A DNA stretch of 22,700 bases from Halobacteriales archaeon (GTDB lineage: Archaea > Halobacteriota > Halobacteria > Halobacteriales > SKSH01), in NCBI GenBank assembly GCA_007118075.1, contig SKSH01000011.1, positions 1-22,700 on the forward strand, written 5' to 3'. The notes under the pieces were generated by a model, which saw nothing but the letters and a program-made list of their open reading frames with translations, was not told where the DNA came from and did not search any database. Below are positions 15,052-22,700 of the stretch, in pieces. The first letter of the stretch is position 1. Each line of letters begins with the position of its first letter. The position numbers and the translations under genes are program-made.

Positions 15052-15063
15052 AGATATACAAAA
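15052..15063 (-). promoter_or_regulatory. Putative TATA box of the RHH regulator gene
   Basis: The minus strand reads TTTTGTATATCTC, with TATATC centred 28 bases before the ATG at 15029. The patch is the only A+T-rich stretch in the divergent region shared with menF. Confidence 0.45.
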
Positions 15064-15100
15064 GCCTGACGCCGGGATGGTCCGCTTTGGATAGCCTCAA

Positions 15101-16432
15101 ATGGCACCACCGTGTGGTTTCGAACCGATGGACGACGCGTCGGTCGGTGTTGAGCAAACCGCGAGTGCGTCGGTCACCCTCGGCGATTGCACCATCGCCG
15201 AGTTGGTCGACGAGGCATGCGCACCGCTTTGGATCTGGCGAACCCCGACTGGGGAGACAACCATCGGGACCGGCGAAGCGGCGAAGATCGTCGCTGAAGG
15301 GACGACCCGTTTTGGAGCAATCCAAGCTGGGCTCGAGTCGTTGACCAAGCGATTCTCAGCGGGGACTGGACAACCGCGGGCATTCATGGCGAGCAGCTTC
15401 TTCGAGCACCCGCCGCAGGCCACGACCCCGTGGGCATCGTATCCAGCCGCGATCGCGACGGTTCCGAGCGTCCAACTACACGTCGCAGCCACCGGTGAGA
15501 CCACCCTCACGGTCGTCGATATCGACGGTGAGACCGACCTCACAGCGCGAGTAGCCACCGAACGAGATCGCTTTGAAGCGGCGCCCCAGTCGGCTGATAC
15601 CCTCCCCGCCGTCGTCGACCACCAGCACTACCCAGCCCCTGCCAGGTGGCAGGCGACCGTCGACAATCTCCGTGACGCACTTGCCAATCCACCGAATGAG
15701 AAGGTGGTCCTTGCTGGCGAAAAACGACTCCAGCTCACTGATACTCCAACCCGAGGAGCGGTCGTCAATGCCCTCATCGACCGTCATCCAGATTGCTGGA
15801 TCTTCATGCACGCACCAACTGCTGAGACGATGTTCGTCGGTGCCACGCCAGAGCGACTCGTCTCGGTCAGGGATGGCCGACTCTCGACGGTTGCCCTCGC
15901 TGGCACGATCGCCAGGGGCGAAACGACCGCAGCAGATGAGGCGCTCCGTCAGCAACTCATCGAACGTGAGCACACTCGACACGAACAAGCGAGTGTCGTC
16001 GGCGATATCGTCAGTCGTCTCGGTGGTCTCACCAACTCGATCAACGTCGGTCAGCGACGAATCCGAACTCTCACCGACGTGCAACACATCGAGACACCGA
16101 TCGAAGCGACCCTTCGTGATGGGGTCGGATTGCTCGATGTGACCGATCGGTTGCATCCCACCCCGGCAGTCGGTGGACGGCCACGAGCATCGGCACTCGC
16201 CCTCATCCGCGAGCATGAAACCATCGAGCGTGGGTGGTACGCCGCACCGATCGGTATGCTCGATGCCACCGGCGAGGGTACACTCGCCGTCGCGATCAGA
16301 TCGGCGAGGATCGATGGTGACCACGCATCGCTGTTCGCTGGCAACGGCATTGTCACCTCGAGCGACCCCACCGAGGAGTGGGAGGAACTTTTATTGAAAT
16401 TTCAGGCGATATCGGAGATATTCGATGGTTGA
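15101..16432 (+). CDS. menF: Isochorismate synthase MenF
   Basis: 443 residues. The chorismate-binding domain fills the C-terminal ~260 residues: EKVVLAGEK with Lys201 at the place of the general-base Lys of MenF, LAGTIARG at 267-273, LHPTPAVGG at 351-359, ERGWYAAPIGMLD at 376-388 and AGNGIVTSSDPTEEW at 413-427 with the Mg2+-binding Glu. It converts chorismate to isochorismate, the entry to classical menaquinone synthesis. The usual Arg after KVVLA is Gly206 here, a small departure I note without drawing a conclusion. ATG 15101 or 15128 may be the start. The stop overlaps menD by 8 bases, which together with menD makes MenF likelier than anthranilate or salicylate synthase. Confidence 0.92.
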   Translation: MAPPCGFEPMDDASVGVEQTASASVTLGDCTIAELVDEACAPLWIWRTPTGETTIGTGEAAKIVAEGTTRFGAIQAGLESLTKRFSAGTGQPRAFMASSFFEHPPQATTPWASYPAAIATVPSVQLHVAATGETTLTVVDIDGETDLTARVATERDRFEAAPQSADTLPAVVDHQHYPAPARWQATVDNLRDALANPPNEKVVLAGEKRLQLTDTPTRGAVVNALIDRHPDCWIFMHAPTAETMFVGATPERLVSVRDGRLSTVALAGTIARGETTAADEALRQQLIEREHTRHEQASVVGDIVSRLGGLTNSINVGQRRIRTLTDVQHIETPIEATLRDGVGLLDVTDRLHPTPAVGGRPRASALALIREHETIERGWYAAPIGMLDATGEGTLAVAIRSARIDGDHASLFAGNGIVTSSDPTEEWEELLLKFQAISEIFDG

Positions 16433-18173
16433 AGACGTGGATGATGGGACGGTAGCGATGGCGTGGGCCAGTGCGCTCATCGATACGCTCACCGATACCG
16501 GGGTCGACACGGCCGTCGTCGCTCCAGGGAGTCGGTCGACCCCACTTGTCCTCGCGGCGGCCGATCACGACGATATCACGGTACTCAGCCAGCTCGATGA
16601 ACGGTCAGCTGGGTTCTTCGCCCTCGGCCGTGGGCGGACCACCGATCTGCCAACCGCCGTCATCACTACCTCAGGGACCGCAACAGCAAACCTCTATCCG
16701 GCGGTGATCGAGGCATACGAATCGCGTGTCCCACTCCTCTTGCTCACCGCCGATCGGCCACCAGAACAGCTAGATAGCGGGGCGAATCAGACGATCAGAC
16801 AAGACAATCTCTACGGAACCTTCACGAGATGGCATCGCACCCTCGGAGAACCATCACTTGAGCCTGACCGGCTCCGATCGGTGCGGGCAACTGCTGCTAG
16901 GGCAGTCACCGAGGCGATCGGACCACCAGCCGGAGCGGTCCACCTCAATCTACCGTTCAGGAAGCCACTCGAACCGGCCGATCCAGCCGACCGGCAGACC
17001 GCGAGACGGCTTGGTGTTGGATCGACACCGCGGATCACCCGGCCGACACAGACGGTCGATCAGGCGACCATCCATGAGATCGCCGCGAGGATCGACGCTC
17101 GCGACCGACGATTGCTCGTTGTCGGGCCCGCACAGCTCGATCCAACGACCGGTTCAGCCATCCTCGAACTTGCCACCGCCGCAGATATGGCGGTATTCGC
17201 AGACCCGGCCTCGGGACTCCGATTCCATCACGGCCGGAACGTGACCGTTTGCGGGGGCTACGATGGCTATCTCGAGGCGATCGAACCGTTCATCGGTACC
17301 CCGGATGTCGCGATCAGGATCGGCCCTGAGCCGACCTCTGCAACGCTGCGATCACACCTCGATGTCGACGGCTGTACCCAATTGCTCATCGACCCACAAC
17401 CAGCCTGGCGAGATGCCACCTATCGACTCGATGCGATTCTCCGAGGTGATGTCGCAGAGACGGCACGGAGCCTTGCGGCCGCGATCACCCAACCGGGTGA
17501 ATCGATGTATGTCGAGACGATCGAACGTGCCGAGCGTCGGTACTGGGAGACCCTCTCAGCGTCGTACAGTGAGCACTACTTCGAGGGAGCGATCGCCGCC
17601 CATGTCGCCGAGACATTGTCCGCTGACGCCCTGCTCTTCATCGGCAACAGCATGCCGATTCGTGATCTCGATCGCTTTGCTCGACCCAGACGACGCGGTC
17701 CAGAGATCATCGCCAACCGAGGGGTCAGTGGCATCGATGGTAATGCCTCGACCGCCCTTGGTGCCGCCCACGGCGCCGATCGACCGGTCGTCGCACTCCT
17801 TGGTGATCTCGCCACGTATCATGATATGAACGGGCTACTGGCGATCGACCGCTTTGGCATCGATGCCAGCATCGTCGTCGTGAACAACGATGGTGGTGGG
17901 ATCTTTCACATGCTGCCAATCGAGGAACACGACCCACCGTTCGAACAGCTGTTCAGGACACCACACGGTCTGGAGTTCAAGGCAGTCGCCGAGCTCTACG
18001 GACTGGACTACCGCCGGGTCCAAGATCGTCCTGGCCTCGAGCGGGTCGTCACAGAGCGGCTCGAGACCGGTGGGCAGCTGGTTGAGTGCCGCGTCGATGC
18101 CAATCGCAGCCATCGGATGCGCGAGCGGATCACCGAACGAATCGCCGAGACGGTCTCCGACGAGGTTCGTTGA
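16425..18173 (+). CDS. menD: SEPHCHC synthase MenD
   Basis: 582 residues, normal for MenD. A thiamine-diphosphate enzyme joining 2-oxoglutarate to isochorismate. VVAPGSRSTPLVLA (31-44), LDERSAGFFALGRG (57-70) with the ThDP-activating Glu59, TSGTATANLYPAVIEA (near 83-98), a GNSMPIRDLD stretch near 407 and the ThDP/Mg2+ region GDLATYHDMNG followed by VVNNDGGGIFHMLP are all MenD hallmarks. It begins with ATG inside the last codons of menF and its TGA overlaps the ATG of the amidohydrolase gene, so the three genes are translated from one message. menB, menE and menA are not in the window. Confidence 0.95.
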   Translation: MVEDVDDGTVAMAWASALIDTLTDTGVDTAVVAPGSRSTPLVLAAADHDDITVLSQLDERSAGFFALGRGRTTDLPTAVITTSGTATANLYPAVIEAYESRVPLLLLTADRPPEQLDSGANQTIRQDNLYGTFTRWHRTLGEPSLEPDRLRSVRATAARAVTEAIGPPAGAVHLNLPFRKPLEPADPADRQTARRLGVGSTPRITRPTQTVDQATIHEIAARIDARDRRLLVVGPAQLDPTTGSAILELATAADMAVFADPASGLRFHHGRNVTVCGGYDGYLEAIEPFIGTPDVAIRIGPEPTSATLRSHLDVDGCTQLLIDPQPAWRDATYRLDAILRGDVAETARSLAAAITQPGESMYVETIERAERRYWETLSASYSEHYFEGAIAAHVAETLSADALLFIGNSMPIRDLDRFARPRRRGPEIIANRGVSGIDGNASTALGAAHGADRPVVALLGDLATYHDMNGLLAIDRFGIDASIVVVNNDGGGIFHMLPIEEHDPPFEQLFRTPHGLEFKAVAELYGLDYRRVQDRPGLERVVTERLETGGQLVECRVDANRSHRMRERITERIAETVSDEVR

Positions 18174-19606
18174 TGGCCCCGACCACCGCGATCCTCGATG
18201 CCACCGTCTGGACCGGCGTCGAACCTGGGGTGTACCGTGACACCACCATCGCGATCGACGGTGGACAGATCACCCATGTCGGGGCGACCAGGCCGAGCGA
18301 TCATCGAGCCGAGACGGTCATCGATGGTTCGGACCTGTTCGTGACACCAGGATTGGTCGATGCACATGCCCATACCGGCCATCGGCTGGCGGTCGGTCTC
18401 GGCCAGGACGTCCCTGAGCTTGAATGGATGGATCAGGCACTAGGCCCAATCGGACGAGAGACAGAACCCGATGATCGATCGGCTGCCAGTCAGCTTGCCA
18501 TCCTCGAATCGATCGATGCCGGGGTGACCACCATCTGCGAGTACGGTACCGAGGTCGGTGCCCGAATCACAGACGTCCATCTTCCAGCCGGTGTTCGAAC
18601 GGTCGCTGTCGAGACGATCAATGAAGTGGTCGACCGGCCATCAGATGGCCTATACGAGCTCGATCACGATGCCGGTGCCACCGCCCGTGAACGAACCGAC
18701 ACACTCTTCGAGATTGCCTCGACCGAACCGCGGCTATCTGCCATGTACGGGCCTCAGGCACTCGATATGGTCACCCCACGGACGATGGATGAGGTCGTCG
18801 ATCAGGCACGGAAGAACGATCGACACATCCACATGCACATCGCCCAGGGCGGGCGTGAACGCAGACAGATCAAGGCTCGCTACGGGGTCGATTCAGCGGT
18901 GACCCTACTCGTCGAACGTGATTGGCTTGATGCACGGCTGCTCGCCGCTCACCTGCATGGAGCGACCACAGAGCAGCGACATACCCTCGCGGAGGCAGGT
19001 GTGTCGATGGTTGGCTGTCCGAGCTCGATCGGGGCGATCGATGGGATCATCCCACCGATCGTCGAGTACCGTTCATCCGGAGGGACTGCCGCGCTCGGAA
19101 CCGATCAGGCCCCAGGTGGTGCCGGTGGCCATCATCTGCTCGCAGAGGCACGTCAGGCCTGGCTGTTCGCGAAGGTTGCACGCGGCGATCCGACCGCACT
19201 GCCCACCTGGGAGGCACTCGAGCTGGCCACGGTCGCTGGTGCACACGCTCTGGGACTCGCCGACTCGGTCGGGACGATCGAGGTCGGCAAGCAGGCAGAT
19301 CTCGCCTGCTATCCGCTCGACGAACTGCCACTGGCACCAGCGGTGTCGTCGGTGGCAGCCACACCGATCGCCGCGCTCATCACCGCCGGTGGCCGGGCGG
19401 TGGCGAAACACGTGCTCGTCGGCGGTAGCTTCCTCAAGCGAGATGGGGCGTTCACGACCCTCGAACCGAACGTGATCATCGAGACCGCAAGCGATCATGC
19501 CAAACGGCTTCATCGACGGGCGGCAGATGCGTGGTTCGAGGCTGACTCGACGCTTGCCGGTGCCGCCCGAGATGGCCCCTTCTCTGTCAGTGATCCGCCT
19601 CAGTAA
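18173..19606 (+). CDS. Metal-dependent amidohydrolase (TRZ/ATZ-like)
   Basis: 477 residues from ATG 18173, which overlaps the menD stop (TGATG). It has the amidohydrolase composite fold: N-terminal beta domain, VTPGLVDAHAHTGH at 58-70 with metal ligands His65 and His67, HMHIAQGG with His222, LAAHLHG with His260/262, and ALGTDQAPGG with catalytic Asp311, then the returning beta domain with GTIEVGKQADLACYPLDE. Members deaminate or dechlorinate rings of purine, pyrimidine or triazine type; the substrate here is not evident. A futalosine-pathway deaminase role is unlikely given menF and menD. The end overlaps the convergent gamma-glutamyltransferase gene by 7 bases. Confidence 0.85.
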   Translation: MAPTTAILDATVWTGVEPGVYRDTTIAIDGGQITHVGATRPSDHRAETVIDGSDLFVTPGLVDAHAHTGHRLAVGLGQDVPELEWMDQALGPIGRETEPDDRSAASQLAILESIDAGVTTICEYGTEVGARITDVHLPAGVRTVAVETINEVVDRPSDGLYELDHDAGATARERTDTLFEIASTEPRLSAMYGPQALDMVTPRTMDEVVDQARKNDRHIHMHIAQGGRERRQIKARYGVDSAVTLLVERDWLDARLLAAHLHGATTEQRHTLAEAGVSMVGCPSSIGAIDGIIPPIVEYRSSGGTAALGTDQAPGGAGGHHLLAEARQAWLFAKVARGDPTALPTWEALELATVAGAHALGLADSVGTIEVGKQADLACYPLDELPLAPAVSSVAATPIAALITAGGRAVAKHVLVGGSFLKRDGAFTTLEPNVIIETASDHAKRLHRRAADAWFEADSTLAGAARDGPFSVSDPPQ

Positions 19607-21195
19607 CCGACGGCGGCGCCATCCTTCCTTGGTTCGGTCGCTCCGGCGATGATGCCATCGCGCTGGCTGATGGCCTGAGCACCACCGAAGTGGACCGGTA
19701 GTCGGATCCCAAGATCATGACCTCGGCGGGCCAGACGACTGACGATGTGTTCACCATACCGTGCCTCGATGCCGAGGGTCCCATCGGCGTAGTGCCGCCA
19801 TCGAGGTGCATCCAGCGCGGCCTGCAGCGTCATCTGGCCATCGATGAGGTTGGTGATGACCTGGATGTGCCCCTGTGGTTGCATGAACCCGCCCATGACG
19901 CCGAAGGAGAGCCAGGAACCGTCACCGAGTTCCGCCATCGCCGGGATGAGGGTATGGAACGGTCGCTTGCCAGGTGCCATCCGATTCGCGTGATCTGCAT
20001 CGAGCGAGAAGGAGGCCCCTCGGTTCTGTAAGGCGATGCCGGTGTCACCAGCGACGAGACCACTGCCAAAGCCAGCGAATCGCGAATTGATGTAGGTGAC
20101 CAGGTTACCCTCGGCGTCGGCAGTACAGAGCAAGACGGTGTCTGCCTCCTCTGCGATCGATTCCAGGAGCTCGGCCTCAAGGACCGAATCATCCTCGATC
20201 CGCGAGGCTCGCTCGGTGATGTGTTTATCGTCCAAGAGGGCAGGTGGTGGGTCAAACCGCGGATCGGTGAGATGGCGATGGCCGTCGTGGAAGGCGAGCT
20301 TGGTCGCCTCGATGAGGCGATGATCGTATTCGGCGGTGCCGAACGATCCGGGGTCCAACCCAGCTGCTTCGGCGATCGAAAGTGCCTCGAGGACGATCAT
20401 CCCCTGTGTATTCGGCGGGAGTTCGTAGACCGTGGCATCGCGAAACGAGCTTGACACTGGCTCGACCCGCTCAGGTTCGAAGTCACTGAGATCGTCGAGT
20501 TCGAGCAATCCACCCTCGCGTTGTACCTCCTCGACGATGGCCTCGCCGAGGTGACCCTCGTAGATCGCATCGGCACCCTCATCGGCCACCGCCTCAAGCG
20601 ATGCACCGAGTCGATCGAGTGTCATGAGCTCACCAGCATGTGGTGGCCGGTCATCGGTGAGATAGGCCGCTCGTGCATGTGGTGTCTGAAAGAGTTCGTC
20701 ACCAGATTGCCAGTTAGAGGCGATGATCTCAGAGACCGGATACCCCGCGGTGGCGTACCTGATGGCCGGTTCGAGCACCTCGTCAAAGCCGAGGGTCCCA
20801 TGGTTCTCGAGGGTCCACTCCCAGCCTCGGGCCGCCCCTGGGACGGTGACGGTGAGTCCACCCCGAAGTGGCATCTCCGGTTCGTCACCGCCGACCTGTT
20901 CGCGTACCCGTTCGAGGGTGGCACGCTGGCCTGAGGGGCCGGACGCATTGAGGGCGCCGAGCTCCCCGTCTGCGGTGCGATAGCAGGCGAACACGTCACC
21001 GCCGATACCGGTGCTCGTCGGTTCGACGACGTTGAGTGCCGCCGCGGTGGCCACCGCCGCATCGAAGGCATTGCCGCCCGCTTTGAGGATCTCAAGCCCG
21101 GCTTGAGCGGCGAGTGGCTGACTGGTGGCGACCATCCCCTCTGTCGAGAGGACAGTCGAACGACGCGAGTTGAACCGATCGAGATCGGCTTGCAT
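19600..21195 (-). CDS. Gamma-glutamyltransferase family (Ntn) hydrolase
   Basis: 531 residues. The N-terminal half carries SQPLAAQAGLEILKAGGNAFDAAVA and STGIGGDVFACY, and the C-terminal half NRGASFSLD, PGKRPFHTLIPAM and FGVMGGFMQPQGHIQV, all family hallmarks. The family self-cleaves before a Thr nucleophile that starts the small subunit; the likely Thr is Thr353 in EEADTVLLCTADAEGN. There is no signal peptide, so it would be cytoplasmic. Substrate may be a gamma-glutamyl peptide (haloarchaea use gamma-glutamylcysteine) or a cephalosporin-like acyl amide; unproven. ATG 21195 matches homologue starts; a longer frame to 21264 would run into the AIR-synthase-like gene's stop. 59 bases follow that gene on the same strand. 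Confidence 0.88.
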   Translation of the reverse strand: MQADLDRFNSRRSTVLSTEGMVATSQPLAAQAGLEILKAGGNAFDAAVATAAALNVVEPTSTGIGGDVFACYRTADGELGALNASGPSGQRATLERVREQVGGDEPEMPLRGGLTVTVPGAARGWEWTLENHGTLGFDEVLEPAIRYATAGYPVSEIIASNWQSGDELFQTPHARAAYLTDDRPPHAGELMTLDRLGASLEAVADEGADAIYEGHLGEAIVEEVQREGGLLELDDLSDFEPERVEPVSSSFRDATVYELPPNTQGMIVLEALSIAEAAGLDPGSFGTAEYDHRLIEATKLAFHDGHRHLTDPRFDPPPALLDDKHITERASRIEDDSVLEAELLESIAEEADTVLLCTADAEGNLVTYINSRFAGFGSGLVAGDTGIALQNRGASFSLDADHANRMAPGKRPFHTLIPAMAELGDGSWLSFGVMGGFMQPQGHIQVITNLIDGQMTLQAALDAPRWRHYADGTLGIEARYGEHIVSRLARRGHDLGIRLPVHFGGAQAISQRDGIIAGATEPRKDGAAVGY

Positions 21196-21626
21196 GAACC
21201 GGACTTTCGTCGCCGCCACCTTCAGCCTACGTTTTCCGGAAATTCGACCTGGTGTTACCCCCAAAGCGGATACATCTCATCACGAACCGACGTATCGATG
21301 ATGACATCATCAAGTATGACCGATGGCGATGCAGCCGCAGCTACCTGACCGATGACACTGGCATCGATCCCGGCTTGTTCGAGATCATCGATGGCAGATT
21401 CGACGTCTTCGACGGAGACGGTCGCCAGGAGGACCCCTGAACTGAAGATCCGAAGCGGATCGACACCAGCCGCTGCACAGAGCTCGATCGTCACCTCACT
21501 GATCGGGATGGCATCGCGATCGATCGCAAGGGAAATCTCACCAGCAGACGCCAGCTCGTAAAGGCCCATGAGGATGCCACCCTCGGTCGGATCGTGCATC
21601 GCCGTGGCGTACGGGGCCAACACCCC

Positions 21627-21709
21627 GGCCTCGGTGGCGACACTGAGGTCATCGTAGCAGGCACAGGCATACTACGATGGCCTCGGTGGCGACACTGAGG
21701 TCATCGTAG
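21627..21709. repeat. Direct repeat, 31 bp, offset 52
   Basis: 21627-21657 and 21679-21709 are identical over 31 bases, then differ (C versus T). The second copy is the one that continues into the intact gene sequence on the right. The 52-base offset is not a multiple of three, so it shifts the reading frame. Confidence 0.95.
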
Positions 21710-21725
21710 TATGCCTGTGCCTGCT
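21656..21725. repeat. Inverted repeat, 24-bp perfect arms with 22-base spacer
   Basis: 21656-21679 is the exact reverse complement of 21702-21725. The left arm lies between the two copies of the 31-bp direct repeat; the right arm is native coding sequence of the AIR-synthase-like gene. Together they make a foldable structure inside the gene. Confidence 0.95.
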
Positions 21726-22391
21726 CAATGCGCGCAGGATCGACCTCGAGGGCTGTACCGAAATCTGAGGCGAGGATGGCGGTCCCCTCCGTAGCAGCCG
21801 TCTTCGTCATCACGACGACCTCACCTGGCTGAGATCCACCGGTTGGAATGTATCGATCGGTCAGCCCGAATGCGGTGAGCACCAGCATCGGTCGATCCAG
21901 CTGTGTGGCGTACTCTGTGTGACCCGAGACGATCGCGACATCCATCGCCAAGGCGGCATCGTGTAACTGGTTGGTGAGTTGATCGAGTTGTGCCGGATCA
22001 TCTTCGGAGAGGAAGATGGATGCGGTCAACCACGCCGGGGTGGCACCCGAGGCGGCAACATCGTTGCAGGCCACTGCCACGGCGATTGTACCGAGTCGAT
22101 CTACCGCCAAAGACAGGGGATCCGTGCTCACGGTGAGGATCCCTGCATCGAGTTGTATGGCTCCGGTATCCTCACCGAAGGCAGGTCCCTGGATGATGCG
22201 TTCATCGATCGCACCGGTTCGGTCGAACACGTGGGTGTCTAGGAGTTCACGAGGGGCCTTGCCGATCATGCGCATTCGGTCATCGTGGAGGCACAAAGTG
22301 GCGTCGACCGGCAGAACGTCGGTGTACTTCCTCGCGTCCGGTCACACACGCAGTGCTCGGACGGAACGTTGACGGACACTCCCATCGAAGC

Positions 22392-22398
22392 AGGTGAT
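22392..22398 (+). promoter_or_regulatory. Shine-Dalgarno AGGTGAT before dinB
   Basis: AGGTGAT matches the archaeal anti-Shine-Dalgarno over seven bases and lies 8 bases before the GTG at 22407. It settles the GTG as the start, since the in-frame codon at 22398 is a stop. Confidence 0.55.
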
Positions 22399-22406
22399 GA
22401 ACGACC

Positions 22407-22700
22407 GTGGACCACGCCGTCGAGACGCTACCCGGTATCCAGGACGATGGAGACGACGAAGCGCGTATCATCGTCCATGTCGATATGGACTGCTTTTATG
22501 CGGCGTGTGAGCGGCTTCGAGCGCCTGAGCTCGAGGGCAAGGCGGTCATCGTCGGGATGGGATACGAACCTGGAGACGATGGCGGGGTGGTGGCCACGGC
22601 CAGCTATGAGGCTCGTGAATTCGACATCGGCAGTGCCCAACCGATTGCGGAGGCACTCGAACGACTGCCACGGGCGGCGGTCATGCCTGCAGATTATCAG
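22407..22700 (+). CDS. dinB: Y-family DNA polymerase IV (DinB), 3' end cut off by the window
   Basis: 98 codons are visible from GTG 22407. IVHVDMDCFYAACERLRAPEL (about residues 22-42) is the Y-family palm motif with a catalytic Asp and the steric-gate aromatic pair FY; VIVGMGYEPGDDGGVVATASYEAREFDI follows, the typical nucleotide-binding stretch. The family copies damaged DNA in the cytoplasm. The start is fixed by an upstream in-frame TGA and the AGGTGAT site. It is divergent from the AIR-synthase-like gene with about 130 bases between starts. Confidence 0.93.
   Translation, partial: MDHAVETLPGIQDDGDDEARIIVHVDMDCFYAACERLRAPELEGKAVIVGMGYEPGDDGGVVATASYEAREFDIGSAQPIAEALERLPRAAVMPADYQ

Larger units (their letters stand above)
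21255..22275 (-). pseudogene. AIR synthase-related (HypE/PurM-like) gene, split by a 52-base insertion
   Basis: Reading from ATG 22275 (or 22269), residues KAPRELLDTHVF, GEDTGAIQLD, NDVAASGATPAWLT, GHTEYATQLDRP and TKTAATEGTAILASDF are those of the AIR-synthase/HypE ATP-binding family. The frame stops at about 21649 after DLSVATEA followed by a nonsense tail (IVVCLCLLR). In another frame the protein goes on with GVLAPYATAMHDPTEGG and the C-terminal domain to TAA at 21255-21257. Deleting 52 bases (about 21658-21709) joins the two into DLSVATEAGVLAPYATAMHDP, a continuous 322-residue protein with motifs unbroken. Homologues are intact single genes. So this copy is either a fresh mutation or an artefact of the sequence; if the latter, the gene is functional. 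HypE itself acts on hydrogenase maturation, but haloarchaeal members usually lack that context. Confidence 0.85.

Noticed and set aside
18173..19606. The amidohydrolase as aminofutalosine deaminase of the alternative menaquinone route
   Set aside because: The adjacent genes are menF and menD of the classical route; no mqnA/C/D-like gene is in the window.
21627..21725. The repeats as a mini-CRISPR or a transposon target-site duplication
   Set aside because: Only two direct copies exist, and the material between them is an inverted copy of adjacent gene sequence, not a spacer or an insertion sequence. No transposase or terminal repeats are present.

Overview
The window looks like the chromosome of a halophilic archaeon (class Halobacteria). 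The evidence is acidic proteins rich in Asp and Glu, moderately high G+C, archaeal-type RNA polymerase subunit L, an archaeal-type Dph2 and METTL5-type methyltransferase, a RHH protein ending in a DDEYVF tail, and TATA-like boxes about 27-31 bases upstream of many start codons, as expected for leaderless haloarchaeal transcripts. I cannot name the genus. The order of genes and their tight packing (overlapping stop/start codons, three overlapping convergent pairs) are ordinary core-chromosome features. No rRNA, tRNA, CRISPR array, insertion sequence or phage gene was seen.

Layout. 1-1508 (minus) is the N-terminal part of a large haloarchaeal protein that is reaching a CHAT/caspase-like domain when the window ends; this stretch is visibly A+T-richer than the rest and is followed by a 381-base gap. 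1890-3751 (minus) holds an M24 'pita-bread' hydrolase of the creatinase-like type and a SerB-like phosphoserine phosphatase. 3891-4906 (plus) has two small membrane-protein genes that overlap, then a DUF309 protein. 4950-8265 carries two sodium-coupled transporters (DASS/SLC13 and NSS/SLC6 types, both minus) around a small membrane protein. 8357-9971 has a Tat lipoprotein with a PQQ-like beta-propeller, convergent with a YlbF-family protein.

10057-12654 (plus) is a run of Dph2 (diphthamide), a ParB-fold SerK/SbnI-like serine kinase candidate and a METTL5-type RNA methyltransferase, so partly a translation-modification cluster. A rhomboid protease (minus) converges on it. 14339-14778 (plus) has rpoL and a 46-codon membrane protein; 14814-15029 (minus) a small RHH regulator divergent from menF. 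15101-19606 (plus) is a three-gene operon of menF, menD and a metal-dependent amidohydrolase, each overlapping the next; the first two make the early steps of classical menaquinone synthesis. 19600-22275 (minus) holds a gamma-glutamyltransferase homologue and an AIR-synthase/HypE-like gene. The window ends in the start of a Y-family polymerase gene (dinB, plus).

The most striking thing in the sequence is in the AIR-synthase-like gene: a 52-base insertion at about 21658-21709 made of a 21-base inverted copy of the sequence to its right joined to a 31-base direct copy of the sequence to its left. Taking it out restores one uninterrupted 322-codon gene with family motifs running across the junction. 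It is either a fold-back template-switch mutation or an amplification/assembly artefact. I found no convincing undescribed defence or mobile system; the nearest thing to an accessory element is the compositionally distinct CHAT-like gene at the left edge.
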